Positions 10,282-21,971 of a stretch of DNA of 64,000 nucleotides are shown here, one piece after another. Each line of letters begins with the position of its first letter. Positions within the stretch are counted from its first letter, which is position 1. Origin of the DNA: Galerina marginata (taxonomy: Eukaryota > Basidiomycota > Agaricomycetes > Agaricales > Galerinaceae). The stretch lies in assembly GCA_023014335.1 (NCBI GenBank), contig JAECYW010000039.1:62001-126000 (forward strand), written 5' to 3'. Made by a program: the position numbers and the translations under genes. Below the pieces are notes generated by a model. That model did not search any database. It was not told the origin of the DNA and saw nothing but the letters and a program-made list of their open reading frames with translations.

Positions 10282-12255
10282 CTAAGGTTCCAACCTCCAC
10301 GGGTCACTTGAAAACAACGACGCACGGCGAATATTGTTTAGCTTTAGGAAGAGCGTCAACACGCGCTCCATACCGATTCCTCCTCCACCATGGGGTGGGC
10401 AACCCATTCGGAAGGCGTCAACATAGAACTTTAACGAGTCAGGATTGACTCCCTTGCTCATCATCGCCTCTGAGAGCAGTTTTGGCTCGTGTATACGCTG
10501 AGATCCGGACAAAATCTCCTCCCCGCGCATGAAAAAGTCATAGGAGTTGAAAAGCGTCTGTTTTTGACCGGTGCCCGTAAGTCCACTACAACAACATGCA
10601 AGTGGAGGAAAAAATGAAACGTACAGGATCTTCGAGGTCAGGCATTGTATAAAATGGACGTAACATAATCGGGAACTTATCGATGATATAATAGTCCGTG
10701 TCATACTTTGCCTTCACAAGTCTTCCTAACCGTTTCTCGTTCTCAGTGCTCAAAAGGACAAGTAAGACGTCAATTTTTTTGACATAGATGATATGAATGA
10801 ACCTTAGGTCCTCGAGATGCTCTCGAGGTACGCCGTCTTCTACCAAAATTTCGACAGCCTCTTTGAATTGCAGGATCAATGTACCTTCGGGTCCTTCCCG
10901 CCACTTGAAGTCCTCGGCGGGAAATTGTTTTCGGATAATCTCAATTTCCGTCCTGTATTTTTCACGGAGGCCACTGAAGACATGTTTGAGCATGCCGTCA
11001 AGCATCTCCAGAACCTCATGGTAGTGTTCCTCGAAGGCCATTTCTAGGTCCAATCCGATGAATTCGGGCATATGCCGATAAGAGTTTGCCTCAAAACGGA
11101 ATGCGGGTCCGATTTCGTACACTCTCTCGAAATCAGCAGCGATGGCCATTTGCTTGGCCAGCTGGGGCGATTGGGCTAGGAAAGCTTTTTCTGAGTGCGT
11201 TAATGCATTAGTTTTTTTAGAAAAAAGATCTGGATTGACATTTACCACTGAAGTAATTGACTTTAAAGGCCGTCCCCCACTCTGTAGGCGCGCTTTGCAA
11301 TCTGGGACTGTGGATTTCCAAGAACCCATTTCCCCTGAGGTATTCATGGAACAGATGGCCCATCCCACTGTTAAGTTTAAATATGGCTTGATTTGTCTGG
11401 GTCTTTTTGAGGGGAATCAATTACAGTCATGTTATGAGGATAAACCGATTTACTCGAAGATCGATAACTCTGTTGCTTAGACGCGTGTTAAGGAGGACGC
11501 GATTGTCAGGACAATTAGCATCCTCGATGGTGAAAGGAAGATAGGATTGCGGTCCTGCAATCAAATAAATCTGTAGATCATTTAATAAGTCTAATGAAAT
11601 GCTAATGCTTTAAAGTACCGTCGAGATGTGGACTTCTATATCAGGGTTGCTAGTATTCTTTACGGGATGTGGTGGTTTCCGAACAACGCCTTCGACAAGG
11701 ACGACACTCTCATTGTTCAGGTTTGCTGCCCATCTGACCATTTCTCTCGAAATTTTCTCTGGGGTGACTGCCAGGACTCCCTGCACGGTCTCGGTTCGCT
11801 GACGCAGGATAAGAAAAACCAAGCTTCCGCGTTTTTGTGAGCTTTGGATTCTGGCCTGAAAAAAACATTGTTCAATGGGATATCTTGAAAACGATCCTAG
11901 CTGATCTCTAGAGCGCTGAGGACGCGATTGAGATTGATTGAGCGGAAGAGGTCCGTAGAACTCCGCAGCGTAGTCCTAAAGTTAGAAAGCAATGTCAATT
12001 TCAGAAATTGAGGAGAAACCGTAATCTGCGCACAACGTCTTCCTCGACTTTCTGCTGGGAAATACCATGCTGCTTTGCCGCTTTTTCGGCTGCTTTTTGC
12101 TCTTTCTGGGCTGCTTTCGCGGCCTTCTTCAGAGCACTCTTCGAAAGCTCCTGGTTCTCGGGTCTGGGACAGGCATATAATTAGATGAGGGTTTATTGTC
12201 CGCCTATGGCTTACTGAGCCTTTAGGAACTCCTTTTGGGGCTTGATAGTTGCCAT
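10282..12255 (-). CDS. DPS1: Aspartate--tRNA ligase, cytosolic type
   Basis: The gene has several exons, with start [13 protein letters not shown] at 12255 and stop at 10282. A Lys/Ala-rich N-terminal extension ([19 protein letters not shown]) follows, as in eukaryotic cytosolic enzymes. Next comes an OB-fold anticodon-binding region ([20 protein letters not shown]). The catalytic part contains [72 protein letters not shown] and the class II motif 3 [10 protein letters not shown], ending NIRRASLF. It charges tRNA-Asp. Two blocks differ from the usual fungal enzyme: motif 2 reads [10 protein letters not shown] and the Asp-binding loop reads TEWGTAFKV, each apparently one residue short. The gene may therefore be a diverged paralog. 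Exons 2 to 4 are only partly resolved. Confidence 0.92.
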
Positions 12256-12572
12256 CTTGCTGGCGAAAAGTGGGGGTGAAAGAGAGGCAGTTTGAAATTT
12301 ATGACTCGGGTTCATATTGATAAAGGTACTGTCAGAGTACGTCAGTCGCACAGCCCTCCTGATGGTCAGTTGTAATCCTGCAACATGACGTCGCTAGAAA
12401 GCAGCCGGATGGCGAGCCCAGTAGTCTTCATTATCTGCTCGACAGCTCTTTCACGGTAGAATTACTTAAGGTTGACAACGAGGGTTACAAGCTGTAAGTG
12501 TGGGATCTAAATAATACATCAGGGCTAAGGTTGACGAAAGATTAAACAGTTGTTCTGTAGCGGAGAGTGATA
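12256..12572. other. Intergenic
   Basis: About 317 bp lie between the aspartyl-tRNA synthetase start and the 3' end of the next minus-strand gene. No coding frame, repeat or RNA gene was seen. It must contain the synthetase promoter. Confidence 0.5.
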
Positions 12573-13868
12573 TTAAAATTTTCTTCGCCGGGGGGAGTTA
12601 CTTTCAGGTTGACTATCAGGTACATCTGCTGAGTTGCGCGCTGATAACGAAGAGCTATTTCCGGCAGCGCTTGGAGGTGACCGTGCTGAAGCTCTGCGAC
12701 CAGCAAATACCTGGCCGTATTCTGGGGGTAGAACATCATCTTCATCTATAGGTAGTGGTCCTCCATCTAGTTCTCGTCGTGGCGGTCTTGAGGGTTCTGA
12801 AGTGGGCGGAGATGTCGAGGTCGCGTCTGAAAAGCTGGAAGCGGATGTAAAAAGGGGAGGCTGGCGCTTCCCGGTACCGTGTCCGTATCTTGCTGAAGGT
12901 GGTCTGTTTGGCGTGAAGGTTGCAACAGTAGCACTATCGGCTTGATGCATAGAAGGTAATGAGGATGTGGCTGGCGTGGAGGGAATAAGTGGTTGAGGAG
13001 GAATATGAGGTGGAATAGAAGGCGGAGGTATGTTGTCGTTGGCTAGAGCTGCTCTTTTACGTCGCAAACGAAGCCAAAGAGCGAAGATGAGAATACCAAG
13101 CAACACGGCGCCGGCGCCGAGGACGCCACCAACTATGGCACCAATTGGCGTTGACGATGAAGACGTGGAACTGGAACGAGGCTGACCGGTATTAGTAGGA
13201 GTTGTCGAAGACGGAGGTGCCGTCGAGGGAGTTGCATTTTCGTTAACGACCTCCAAGTCGATTCTGTCGATTGTGATCTGCGATTTTCCAAATCTAGTGT
13301 CGTTTTGGTTTCTTATGATTATTTCGTGTATCCCAGGCGTCTTGAAGGTCATGGAAAATAAGACAACCTGCGCCACGTTAGTTTCCGAATGAACCAGAGG
13401 GCAAAGTACACACCGGTGGGTTCTTTCCGTCATCAGTGGTATTTACAGCGTCGATGGGGAGGAAATTGGGGTTGTTGGGGTCGCAGTCGATGCATATTCC
13501 ATAGAAACCTCCGCAACAACGGGGAATACCATAGTAGTAGAAAGCGATTGCTGGCGCTGCAAGTCGGGAAGGTATGAGTCAGAACCTAAAGCTTGTATGT
13601 TAGGACTGGCCGTACTCACTCGGAAAGGTCTAGTAATGTTAAATTCAAAATCATGAGCGCTATACACTGCGAACAATGGAAAGGCAAGGTCCAACAAGCA
13701 GAATTCACGTACGAAGGTAACATTGGCATTCAAATCGGAAGTCGAAGAGAGAGTCCCGCTGTCTCCGACATTGCTCGCGTTCCATGAGCCTGTTAGGAAC
13801 CAACCACCTTGGTACCTTAGGTGGTCCGTGTCGCGATCGTCGAATGTTTGATTTAGAAATCCTGACAT
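12573..13868 (-). CDS. Single-pass membrane protein with extracellular domain
   Basis: The ectodomain starts MSGFLNQTFDDRDTDHLRYQ and runs to FEFNITRPFR. An intron (GTGAGTACGG donor, near 13619) leads to AIAFYYYGIPRCCGGFYGIC, DPNNPNFLPIDAVNTTDDGK and, after a second intron near 13411, VVLFSMTFKTPGIHEIIIRN. A Thr/Ser-rich stalk, one transmembrane helix (IGAIVGGVLGAGAVLLGILI followed by RLRRKR) and a Pro/Ser-rich cytoplasmic tail follow, ending RRRKF. Agaricomycetes have many proteins of this build, probably surface sensors or adhesins, with unknown ligands. The signal peptide exon was not found. The start at 13868 is the first in-frame Met, and exons up to about 14053 may belong to the gene. 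Confidence 0.75.
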
Positions 13869-15950
13869 TCCTGTGAGGAGGAGGAGGAACGAAGAAACAA
13901 GTAAACGTTACCGAACCGTTGGCAGTGACATGGACAAATGACGTTAACGTTGACCCGCAGTAACGACGCTGTAACCAAGGAGAGTTCGAGGCGGTGAGAA
14001 AATGGGCTTGGGATGAGCACTGTGACTCTGAGCACATACTTTGCTTTCCTCAAGTTCTGACTTGCGGGTCATGTATGGAATCTAAAGAAGTCGCCACTTC
14101 GAGAGTATGTACTCCGAGTGGGCCAGATTTTCTTGACTTTCATGGTCAAAATGTTTGCACTGAACTAAGTAATAGAGTCAATCGCCGCCTTTGGCGACTC
14201 TGAGCTCCAACTGAGCTCACGTCTTGCTTTACTTACCTTGTCTGGTCACATGAACTGATTCAGATGGTTGTGAGGATGTTTATGTTTCGATGAAGGTGAA
14301 TTAATTTCGCTTACCAGCAAGGAGGACAAGCAAACGACGAGAGTTTTGGAAGGCGGCCCGGTATCGATTCCGAATTATAGGGGTGGGAGAATCTCAGGTT
14401 ACCTCCTCCCATAGGCTAGAACTCAGCGGCTGGACAGATCCAGCCATGCTTTCGAACCGTTGCATTTAGATTGGAACCAGCAGAAGTGTGCTATACTCGA
14501 GTATTAGCAAGTTTAATACCTGATTATGTCGAAGTGATTGGAGCAGAAAAGCATCTGCCAATTCTAGGCTTTCCCACTGCAGCTTGCTAGAGCATGTGCG
14601 TGGTATGTTACGTGGTATGGCCGCCCCAAGAAGGGAAGAACCCTTAAATAGGTATACGTTTCGACGCTCACTCAAGTCCAAGGAACGTTTTCCCAAAGAG
14701 CTGTCATATCCTTTCTTGTTTCAACGAGGATCGAACCCTCAATAATGTATGTTTGTTGAAGCTTTGTTGAAGCTTGATTCGACCCAGGGAATCCCTTTTC
14801 CAGATTCAGTGACTGTTGTCGAGTTTTGTTCAGTCTGACCGGCGCCGGTGGCTGTGAAGGTTAGGCTGTGTCTCACAAGAGGCTCGGTTTATTTACCATC
14901 TGCCGAATCGGTGAGAGGTATGATAATTCTTGCTTTTCATAGCGACAAAATTATATTCGCCGTGGCCGTAAAATACCTACAAATCAACAGCACATCATGA
15001 TATGTACCTATTTATTTATAGATCAATTGCAATATTACCAGACTTCTTAATCTGAAGACGCATGAACCAAAGAAATTAATCAACAGACTAAGGAAGGTAG
15101 TGGTCGACGAACTGTGGCGAATTGGGAAACTCGCAATATTAATTTACAAGATGTGCAGATCGATCCGAACATGATTATTTGTTCTTTAAGAAGCTGACAT
15201 GCAAGCTATCTGAAGGCCCTTCATCCATCTCGCCGTTTACTTCTCGTTTTTCCCGCTAAGTTGGCCCCACGGCACTCGTTTTGAGTTGACCTTGACAGAT
15301 TAAATCGGATTTGAACTAGCTGTAAGTTTTTAAATTGACCGGTCTCAAAATTGTGAGCCGTAGTTCACGATTCTTATTTTCCAGCTTTGCAATGATACTG
15401 GATCTTATTGTAATATGTGGGTGATTCCAAGGTGATTCTTTTCACGATAATATCACACATATACTTGAAATTATCCCCGGCTTTCGTGTACAGATATTGT
15501 ACCTTGGTGGTCCAAGCTCTACTCCCATTATGGTTTTTCTTCATTTCTGCGCCCCTAACTTTGATATAGGTACTTGGATATTCGGCCAGCGTCGCGGCGC
15601 AGCCGCGTCCGTTTGAAGACCTCGCCGGCGGTCCAAGCTCTCTCTTTTCTTTTTGTTTTCCTTCATCTCTCACTCCAAACTTTGACATTTGTATGTTTGC
15701 TACGGCTACAGGTGTCAGGTGGGGGTAGATATTCGAGCATCGCGGCGCAGCCGCGTCTGTGTGAAGACCTTGCCGCCGAAGTTGCGCCGAAGTGGAACGA
15801 GACAGCTTGTAGATATAAATAGATACGATCTTGAAGTGACCACTTAGTTCACGTGAGCGTGACAAATCGTGTCAAGCTAAATCGTATGTTGACTTTTGCT
15901 GACTTCTGCACTGATAAAAGTCTTCACCATATCCTCTTGAAATCCTGAAG
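13869..15950. other. Long intergenic region, no gene supported
   Basis: Two kilobases hold the upstream region of the surface protein, a short direct repeat of TTTGTTGAAGC near 14755-14775 and the imperfect tandem duplication at 15509-15775. A T-arm-like string near 14728 does not extend into a tRNA. Open frames here have biased composition and no recognisable domains. Confidence 0.5.
15509..15775 (+). repeat. Imperfect tandem duplication, unit about 130-140 bp
   Basis: Two adjacent copies share GGTCCAAGCTCT, then CTTTGA(T/C)AT, then a GC-rich block TCGCGGCGCAGCCGCGTC and GAAGACCT(C/T)GCCG. The copies start near 15509 and near 15631. The GC-rich block stands out from the AT-rich surroundings. 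Confidence 0.6.
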
Positions 15951-17082
15951 ATGTCAAATTCTCCTTCTACCTCCTCTGTTTGCGGCACGAAAAGGAAAAG
16001 GACTGATAGTCTGATACCATCCCCGATACAGGGTCACCCACTGACACGGTCATAACTCGCTCCGATATGTGGTTCGACGACGGAAATATCGTTCTGCAAG
16101 CTGAGATGACCCAATTTCGTGTCCACAGAGGCATAATCGCACGTCACTCGTCCGTTTTCAAAGACATGTTTGCGATGGCCCAACCGACTGGCGAGCTGGA
16201 GATTGAGGGTTGTGCAGTCGTGCATGTTATGGATAGGCCTCAGGATTGGCGAAACGTTCTTGTCGTCCTATACGATAGCCTGAAGTAAGTTCCGCTGTTT
16301 TACTTATTCTTTCTCGGCTAACAAACGTTAAATGTCAAAAGGGCCTATAAATCAACTGACGACATCTCGTTTGCCGTATTGAGGTCTATGCTTCGCCTCG
16401 GAACGAAATACGAATTTGACCACCTTCGAGAGCTCGCTATGGAGCATCTGGCGAGCAAACTACCTAGATCTCTTGATTCCTGGGACAAAACGTACGACGA
16501 GGACGGTAACAGAATGGCTAGCGTTGATTGCCATCATTTTGATTTGGTCAATCTTCTTCTGGAATGGGACATCAAGTCTGTTCTGCCAACGGCGTTATAT
16601 ACCTGTATTGAAGTCCACACATTGGTAAGCCTCTCCTTCCTGACCACACTTGTAGTCCACATTTAATTGGCGTTTAATTTTAGAAGGAAATCCTCCAAGG
16701 CTCAACTCGGGAGGATGGTACTCCAGTTAATCTTGTTACCAAGGCACAAACGACTATGGTTCTCGGGAAGGAGAGCCTCTCGCTTTCATCTATGCAATAT
16801 TTCTACGACTGTTTTGACCCAAGTGACTCAGAAGGCTGTCAAACCCCCTGGACCTGTCAGTCTGTTCGAGCCGAGCTCATGAAAACGACGATAAACAATT
16901 GGCACGTCGTTCAAGCGCTTTCTCCCTCTATGGGCCAGCGAATGCGGGCTTTACCGACCGTTTTCTGTAAGGTATGCGTAGCTAAAATCTTGGAGAGAAT
17001 CCAGGCGGGTCGTGAAGAGATGTGGGATAAACTTCCCGCATATTTTGGTCTTTCAAAGTGGGCAGATTTGACGGATTATTAG
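15951..17082 (+). pseudogene. BTB/POZ-domain protein with N-terminal frameshift
   Basis: Exons end at 16284 and cover 16342-16624 and 16684-17082 with clean GT-AG introns. The BTB core WFDDGNIVLQAEMTQFRVHR, then SSVFKDMFAMA, matches the intact paralog at 32532-33630 (WFNDGSIVLEAEETQFRVHK). The expected start at 15951 (MSNSPSTSSVCGTKRKRTD) is in another frame: it stops at a TAA near 16053. The paralog-like sequence resumes as SDTIPDTGSPTDTVITRSD one base out of register at about 16008-16010. Either one base was lost, or translation starts at the internal Met at 16067, which would keep most of the BTB fold. BTB proteins of this class often bind Cul3 or form oligomers. The remainder, to ADLTDY, is intact. 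Confidence 0.75.
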
Positions 17083-17349
17083 CAGTCTTTCATGGAGCCT
17101 TCGGATCTCGGCCGTTGCCTGAATATATCGTATATGTCCACATTCTTATTATTATAAGCTGCATTCTTTGTCGGTTTGTGTATTTTACTAATCGTACTGT
17201 GTTCGTACAGACTGCTATTTTCGAATGGAGCAGCACGAAACTTTTGATCATTTTACCTCGGTGCCGGTCATCCGCAGCTTGAGTTTTAATTAAATGTTTA
17301 TTTTTATCTTCGTATCAAGCCCTGGCCACGCTCTTCACCGAACTACGAC

Positions 17350-18969
17350 ATGGCTTCTCTAAGCAACTTGCCAGTTGAACTCCATACTTCGATTTTGAAG
17401 TATCTCCTATCGCTCTCGCGTCAGCTCGCGCCTCCCTCGACTGAAACTCAATCTCTCCATATCTCAATGGGTACCACTCCCCCATATCCGATCCCACCGA
17501 TATTTGAGTGGATCGCAGACGATAGCAGCCCAAATTCGTCATTCCCGTTCAACGCTGCCTCTGTATGCAAGTTATGGCGGGATATTTTAGGTCAAATCCC
17601 AGAATGTTGGACCCGAGTCATCTTCGACCTTGCAAAGGATCCCACTCCATTTCTTGACACGTTGTCATGGTCGAGTAGCCAGGACAAGATTGAAATCACG
17701 GTATTCAATAGCGCGGTTCGTCATGACGAAGTGGACAAAAAACGTGAAACAAGACACGCGCTAATTATCGCCCAAGCGCTTCAGCCCCGCATCCATCGCT
17801 GTAAATCGATCGCTTTCACTACCGCGTTCTCTTCTTCCCTACCTTCTCCCACTATTTTCTTCCTTCAAAAGGCGCCGCATATTGAGGCACTGAATCTTCA
17901 CTGCCACATTGACGATATCGATATAGCAGACTTACCTGACGCCTACTCGACACCAGATGACGAACCTTTACAATTAGCGACGTCATTCCCCGAGTTAAGG
18001 CGGTTGTCGATGCCAGCATTCTGGTTCATGAATACGGTGCTGCGCAGCCGTCGTACTAGGTGGATAAATCGGGTGAAATTTGGCCGTTTTCCGACCCTCA
18101 ACATCTTTCAGTTCACATTCCCAGCTAATGGCGCATATTCCTTTCGAAACTTCGTGTCCTATCTGTCAAAATTGTCTGGCCTATTTCATTTTAGAGATCT
18201 ATCCCTTGCCTACGAATACGAAAACTCACGCGTCGTGGAATACCGTCAGTATGAGCTTTACGGTGATTTCCACTTCCAATCTGTTTCAAAGAACTTTCTC
18301 GCGCATCTCTATTCCATTGCCAACATTTCCACCGACGAATTCGCCACATTCGAACGCTGCGAAATTCCTAACCTCAAACAACGTCAGAATGGTGATTACC
18401 TCACACTGGTGGATGTTATCGACAACGACAGGGGCCATAGTTTGCGAAACATACTAGGTGCATGGAGTGGGTTTGAACTCACCGTTCGTTGTTGTCCTTC
18501 GTTCGACGATTCCATCCTTTCTTGGTTAGGATCAGAGGTTCAATATGCCCTTCATGACGGCGGCGATGTCGACCAAATCCAAGACCCATCACTGGATGCC
18601 GTACTCCATTACAGCCAACGTTTTCTTGACTCTATTCAGCCCTTTACGACCTTCCCAGCAGAGCGGATGAATGTTATTTCCATTCAAGACTGCAATAATT
18701 TTACTCCGCGCCTTCTTAGGGATGTTATCCAAAACCGGAATCTCGCTGCGGATGATCAGGTTGAGGTTGAGACTGAACGGCATAAGCAGCCGGTGGAATC
18801 CTTGTTCGTTACTGGAAGAGGTCCAGTACTGACCCGTGAAGATAAAACCTGGTTTGAGGAAAATGCGGAAAAACTACCGGTGACCTGGACAACTCGGAAT
18901 GATGAAGGAATAAGTGAAGTATTTTCGACACGGCCGTCTGTGGATAGCGACATCGTCATATTCATATAG
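17350..18969 (+). CDS. F-box-like protein
   Basis: One uninterrupted exon encodes 539 residues starting MASLSNLPVELHTSILKYLL. The N-terminal LPVELHxxILKYL is an F-box-like helix, and PFNAASVCKLWRDILGQIPE with CW fits the second half of the fold. The remainder resembles the leucine-rich-like C-terminal region of Agaricomycete F-box proteins, although repeats are irregular. It is paralogous to the gene at 1-1214 (minus). A role as an SCF substrate adaptor is likely from the fold; the target is unknown. It lies 267 bp downstream of the BTB gene on the same strand. Confidence 0.85.
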   Translation: MASLSNLPVELHTSILKYLLSLSRQLAPPSTETQSLHISMGTTPPYPIPPIFEWIADDSSPNSSFPFNAASVCKLWRDILGQIPECWTRVIFDLAKDPTPFLDTLSWSSSQDKIEITVFNSAVRHDEVDKKRETRHALIIAQALQPRIHRCKSIAFTTAFSSSLPSPTIFFLQKAPHIEALNLHCHIDDIDIADLPDAYSTPDDEPLQLATSFPELRRLSMPAFWFMNTVLRSRRTRWINRVKFGRFPTLNIFQFTFPANGAYSFRNFVSYLSKLSGLFHFRDLSLAYEYENSRVVEYRQYELYGDFHFQSVSKNFLAHLYSIANISTDEFATFERCEIPNLKQRQNGDYLTLVDVIDNDRGHSLRNILGAWSGFELTVRCCPSFDDSILSWLGSEVQYALHDGGDVDQIQDPSLDAVLHYSQRFLDSIQPFTTFPAERMNVISIQDCNNFTPRLLRDVIQNRNLAADDQVEVETERHKQPVESLFVTGRGPVLTREDKTWFEENAEKLPVTWTTRNDEGISEVFSTRPSVDSDIVIFI

Positions 18970-19970
18970 ATATCAAACGGAGAACATTTTTACCATTCGT
19001 AATCAACCGTTGCTTCCGAAGTTTGTAAAGGCCCTCAATAGTGTGGTTGTACTCGGTGTGCCAACGTCAATATTGCCTGCTGAGGTTTCTCCATCAAAAA
19101 TTACATTGGTTTGATTTTGGAGGTAAGGGTTGAGCAAGGGAACGATGCGACCAGGAAAGGAGAACAAGCCGGAGATAAGATTAGATCTGATTATCCGGCT
19201 AAAATCAACGTAAGATAATCTCGTTTAGCAAGCATCGGGCTTGAATTTGAACAACTGTGCCTTTGACTGCGCCGATTCTTGTTCAATTTCTGTCATCATT
19301 CCGCGGTTAAGTATTAGCGAATTGGCTTACTACTGTCTTTTCTAGAGATGGTTCAAAATGTTTCACCTAACAATATCCTCTTGTGCTCCCAGAATCCGAA
19401 TGGGTCTCCAACTTCAGATTCAGTGTGCGCTATTTATTTCCGACTGACTGGATCAACTTGAAGTCAACAGGAAGGTGACGTACACCACAACAGTCTTGCT
19501 TAAAAAGTGCTTTCTGCTAGATACTGACTAAATGATTCCAGAACTTTGATCTATGCATGCCATAGACGTAAACTATCCCGATAGCAACTTGCCGCTGGGA
19601 TTCAAGGTGTTCAAGATAGGTGACGAACCGCCGAATCGTGCAGTATCATGCCCCGATTACTTGCTCTGCGAAGACGACGGATGCCGACTACCGTAATACG
19701 CAGCATTTGGAGCAATCCTTGGTCTTATCAATCGCCGCAATTTCAAATCATCCTTCATTCTCAATTATACGCCTGTTGCACATGGAGGTCAAAGAATAGT
19801 GATCTCCGTTCACCCTGAAGTCCGATACGATGATGCGACTTACTTTTAGATCCTTCGGAGATTTAAAAAATCAGAGGTCTTGGTTTATAAAGAGTTTGTC
19901 CTCCATGTAACGTCAGTTCGTTTCATAAACCACCGAGGAATATCTACCGTACTGATATACATATTTCCCA
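18970..19970. other. Intergenic region with a possible gene remnant
   Basis: A kilobase between the F-box and oxidase genes. A short frame (MVQNVSPNNILLCSQ) at about 19348 and the remnant at 19553-19849 are the only coding-like signals. No repeat or RNA gene was recognised. Confidence 0.4.
19553..19849 (+). pseudogene. Possible gene remnant with one in-frame stop
   Basis: From the ATG at 19553 a frame encodes 47 residues, including NLPLGFKVFKIGDEPPNRAV, up to a TAA at 19694. The same frame continues with plausible coding composition (FGAILGLINRRNFKSSFILN) to a TAG at 19847. Loss of one stop would give a 98-residue product. I do not recognise the family, and it may be chance. Confidence 0.25.
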
Positions 19971-21971
19971 ATGATCAGTCGTCAATTTCCTCCACTGGGC
20001 CATCTCCTCGGCGTTTTGGCCATATTCATTTCCATAGCCCATGCTGACTTGATATCCAATCTCACAAGTCAGAGCTTTACAGTCCTCGTACCAAGTAGCT
20101 CTGGATATTCGAATGCAAGCACTGCATGTGAGTTCCTCAAAACGATCTTGAACAACCATGACTTACGAGACTATGCGAAAGTTAACCTTCGTTTTACTTT
20201 TAAACCTGCTGCCATTGTTTTTCCGAAATCAACCCAAGACGTATCTACCATCCTTAAGCTTGCCACTTCGTTCAGACATCAAGCTGTCGCTCGTAGTGGT
20301 GGACATAGCTACATTGCCAATGGTCTCGGCGGCAAAAATGAGGTCATCGTCGTCGATCTGAGCAACTTTAAAACGGTCTCTGTTGATTCTTCCACCAAAA
20401 TTGCGACCATTGGACCAGGTATCAGGCTCGGCGATGTTGCTTTGGCATTGAATTCGAACGGAAGGGCTATGCCCCATGGTACCTGTACTTATGTCGGGTT
20501 CGGCGGTCATTCCGGTAAGTCTCGAGTACGCGTTTTTCATTTCGGCGACATATATCATATTGTTCCGAAGGCTCATCCTATTTGCGCATTATAATTAGGC
20601 CATGGTGGTTATGGCTTTACCTCGCGTAAATGGGGCTTAACACTCGATACGATCACGTCCCTCGAAGTCGTCCTTGCGAACGGTACGATAGTTACAGCAT
20701 CTAGCTCAAGCCACTCAGATCTCTTTTGGGTAAGTTCATATTGATACTTTTGTAAAATTCAGCCTAACAACCCGCAGGCTCTCCGGGGATCGTCAAGCTC
20801 CTTCGGCATTGTCACGGCCATCCACGCCAATACATTCGCCGCCCCCTCTTCTGCCACCATATTTGAGTATACTTGGAATCTTTCCGCCGCTGAGGCGTCA
20901 TCTTCACTTGCAGCTTTTCAATCATTCGTCCTATCACCTAATCTTCCGCAAGAATTTGGTGCTGAGATCGTCCTGACGCCTGGTTCCTCTAAAGGGCGAG
21001 TCGTTTTCGGCTTAACCGGCGGGTGGTATGCTCCAGCAGATCAGTTCCAGACGGTTATTACCCCACTGCTCGCCAAGCTACCTGCACCAGCGAACAAGAC
21101 GGTAACAGTTGGGACGTACATCGATAGTGTGCAGCTCCTTGGAGGGTTGGGGCAATTAAGCACTGATGGGATCCCGGATATGCTTGATACGTTCTATGCG
21201 AAGTCCTTAATGACGCCTGAGGCATCCCCTATGTCCACTGCTTCAATGAATGCGTTCATGAATTACCTTGCAAATCAAGGATTTGGAACAAATACCGTGA
21301 GCCTATTCTTTCGCTTTCACCTTATTGATTCTAGATAATAATTCTACCCATTTTAAACTACTTTTTGTGTCTAGAACTGGTTTGTTGAGGTCGAACTTTA
21401 TGGAGGAACCAATTCAGCGATCAATAATGTTCCCCTCGATGCTACCGCGTTCGCACATCGCAGCTCGATGTTCACCATTCAGTTCTATACCTCCGCCCCG
21501 CAAGGAATTCCCCCGTTCCCTAGTCAAGGCTTTAGCCTGCTCGATGGCAAGAGTTTATTCTGATCCAATGACCTTAGAAAAACTAACCATTTGATTTACA
21601 GGGATGGTAAATAGTATTGTTAATAATAATCCTAAGGGATGGAATTACGGGTGCGTCTTAAAATTAGCACCCCTGATTGAGACCTTAAATCTTCATGCCA
21701 TTATTTTAGAGCGTACACAAATTACATTGATGACAGGCTGGATAACTGTACGTGCACCAGCCAAACCTCTATTTTTCCTGGTCGTTTTTTCTTCACATTT
21801 CTTCTTTCTTTCGTTCTTCCGTAAATTCCAAATTTCCAAGGAGCGTCACTGACCTACTGGCTGTTAGGGCAAAATCTTTACTATGGAACACACTACCCAA
21901 GGTTGAAAAACCTGAAAGACCAATACGACCCAAATGACATATTCAAGTTCCCCCTCTCAATTGAGGAATAA
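19971..21971 (+). CDS. Secreted FAD-linked oxidoreductase, BBE family
   Basis: Seven exons: 19971-20514, 20599-20729, 20778-21296, 21375-21546, 21602-21650, 21710-21747 and 21844-21971. A signal peptide ([15 protein letters not shown]) precedes the FAD-binding PCMH domain. Both covalent flavin attachment sites of the bicovalent subgroup are present: His in ARSGGHSY and Cys in [12 protein letters not shown]. The substrate domain follows, and the C-terminal BBE segment reads [20 protein letters not shown] then FKFPLSIEE. Enzymes of this type oxidise sugars, alkaloids or aromatic alcohols with oxygen, making peroxide. The substrate cannot be told here. The intron after 21546 appears to begin GC rather than GT (GCAAGA...ACAG). 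The last acceptor was chosen at 21843 because the one four bases upstream makes a stop. Confidence 0.92.

Noticed and set aside
14700..14790. Possible tRNA on the minus strand (GGTTCGATCC T-arm-like string)
   Set aside because: No D-arm, anticodon stem or acceptor pairing could be built around it.
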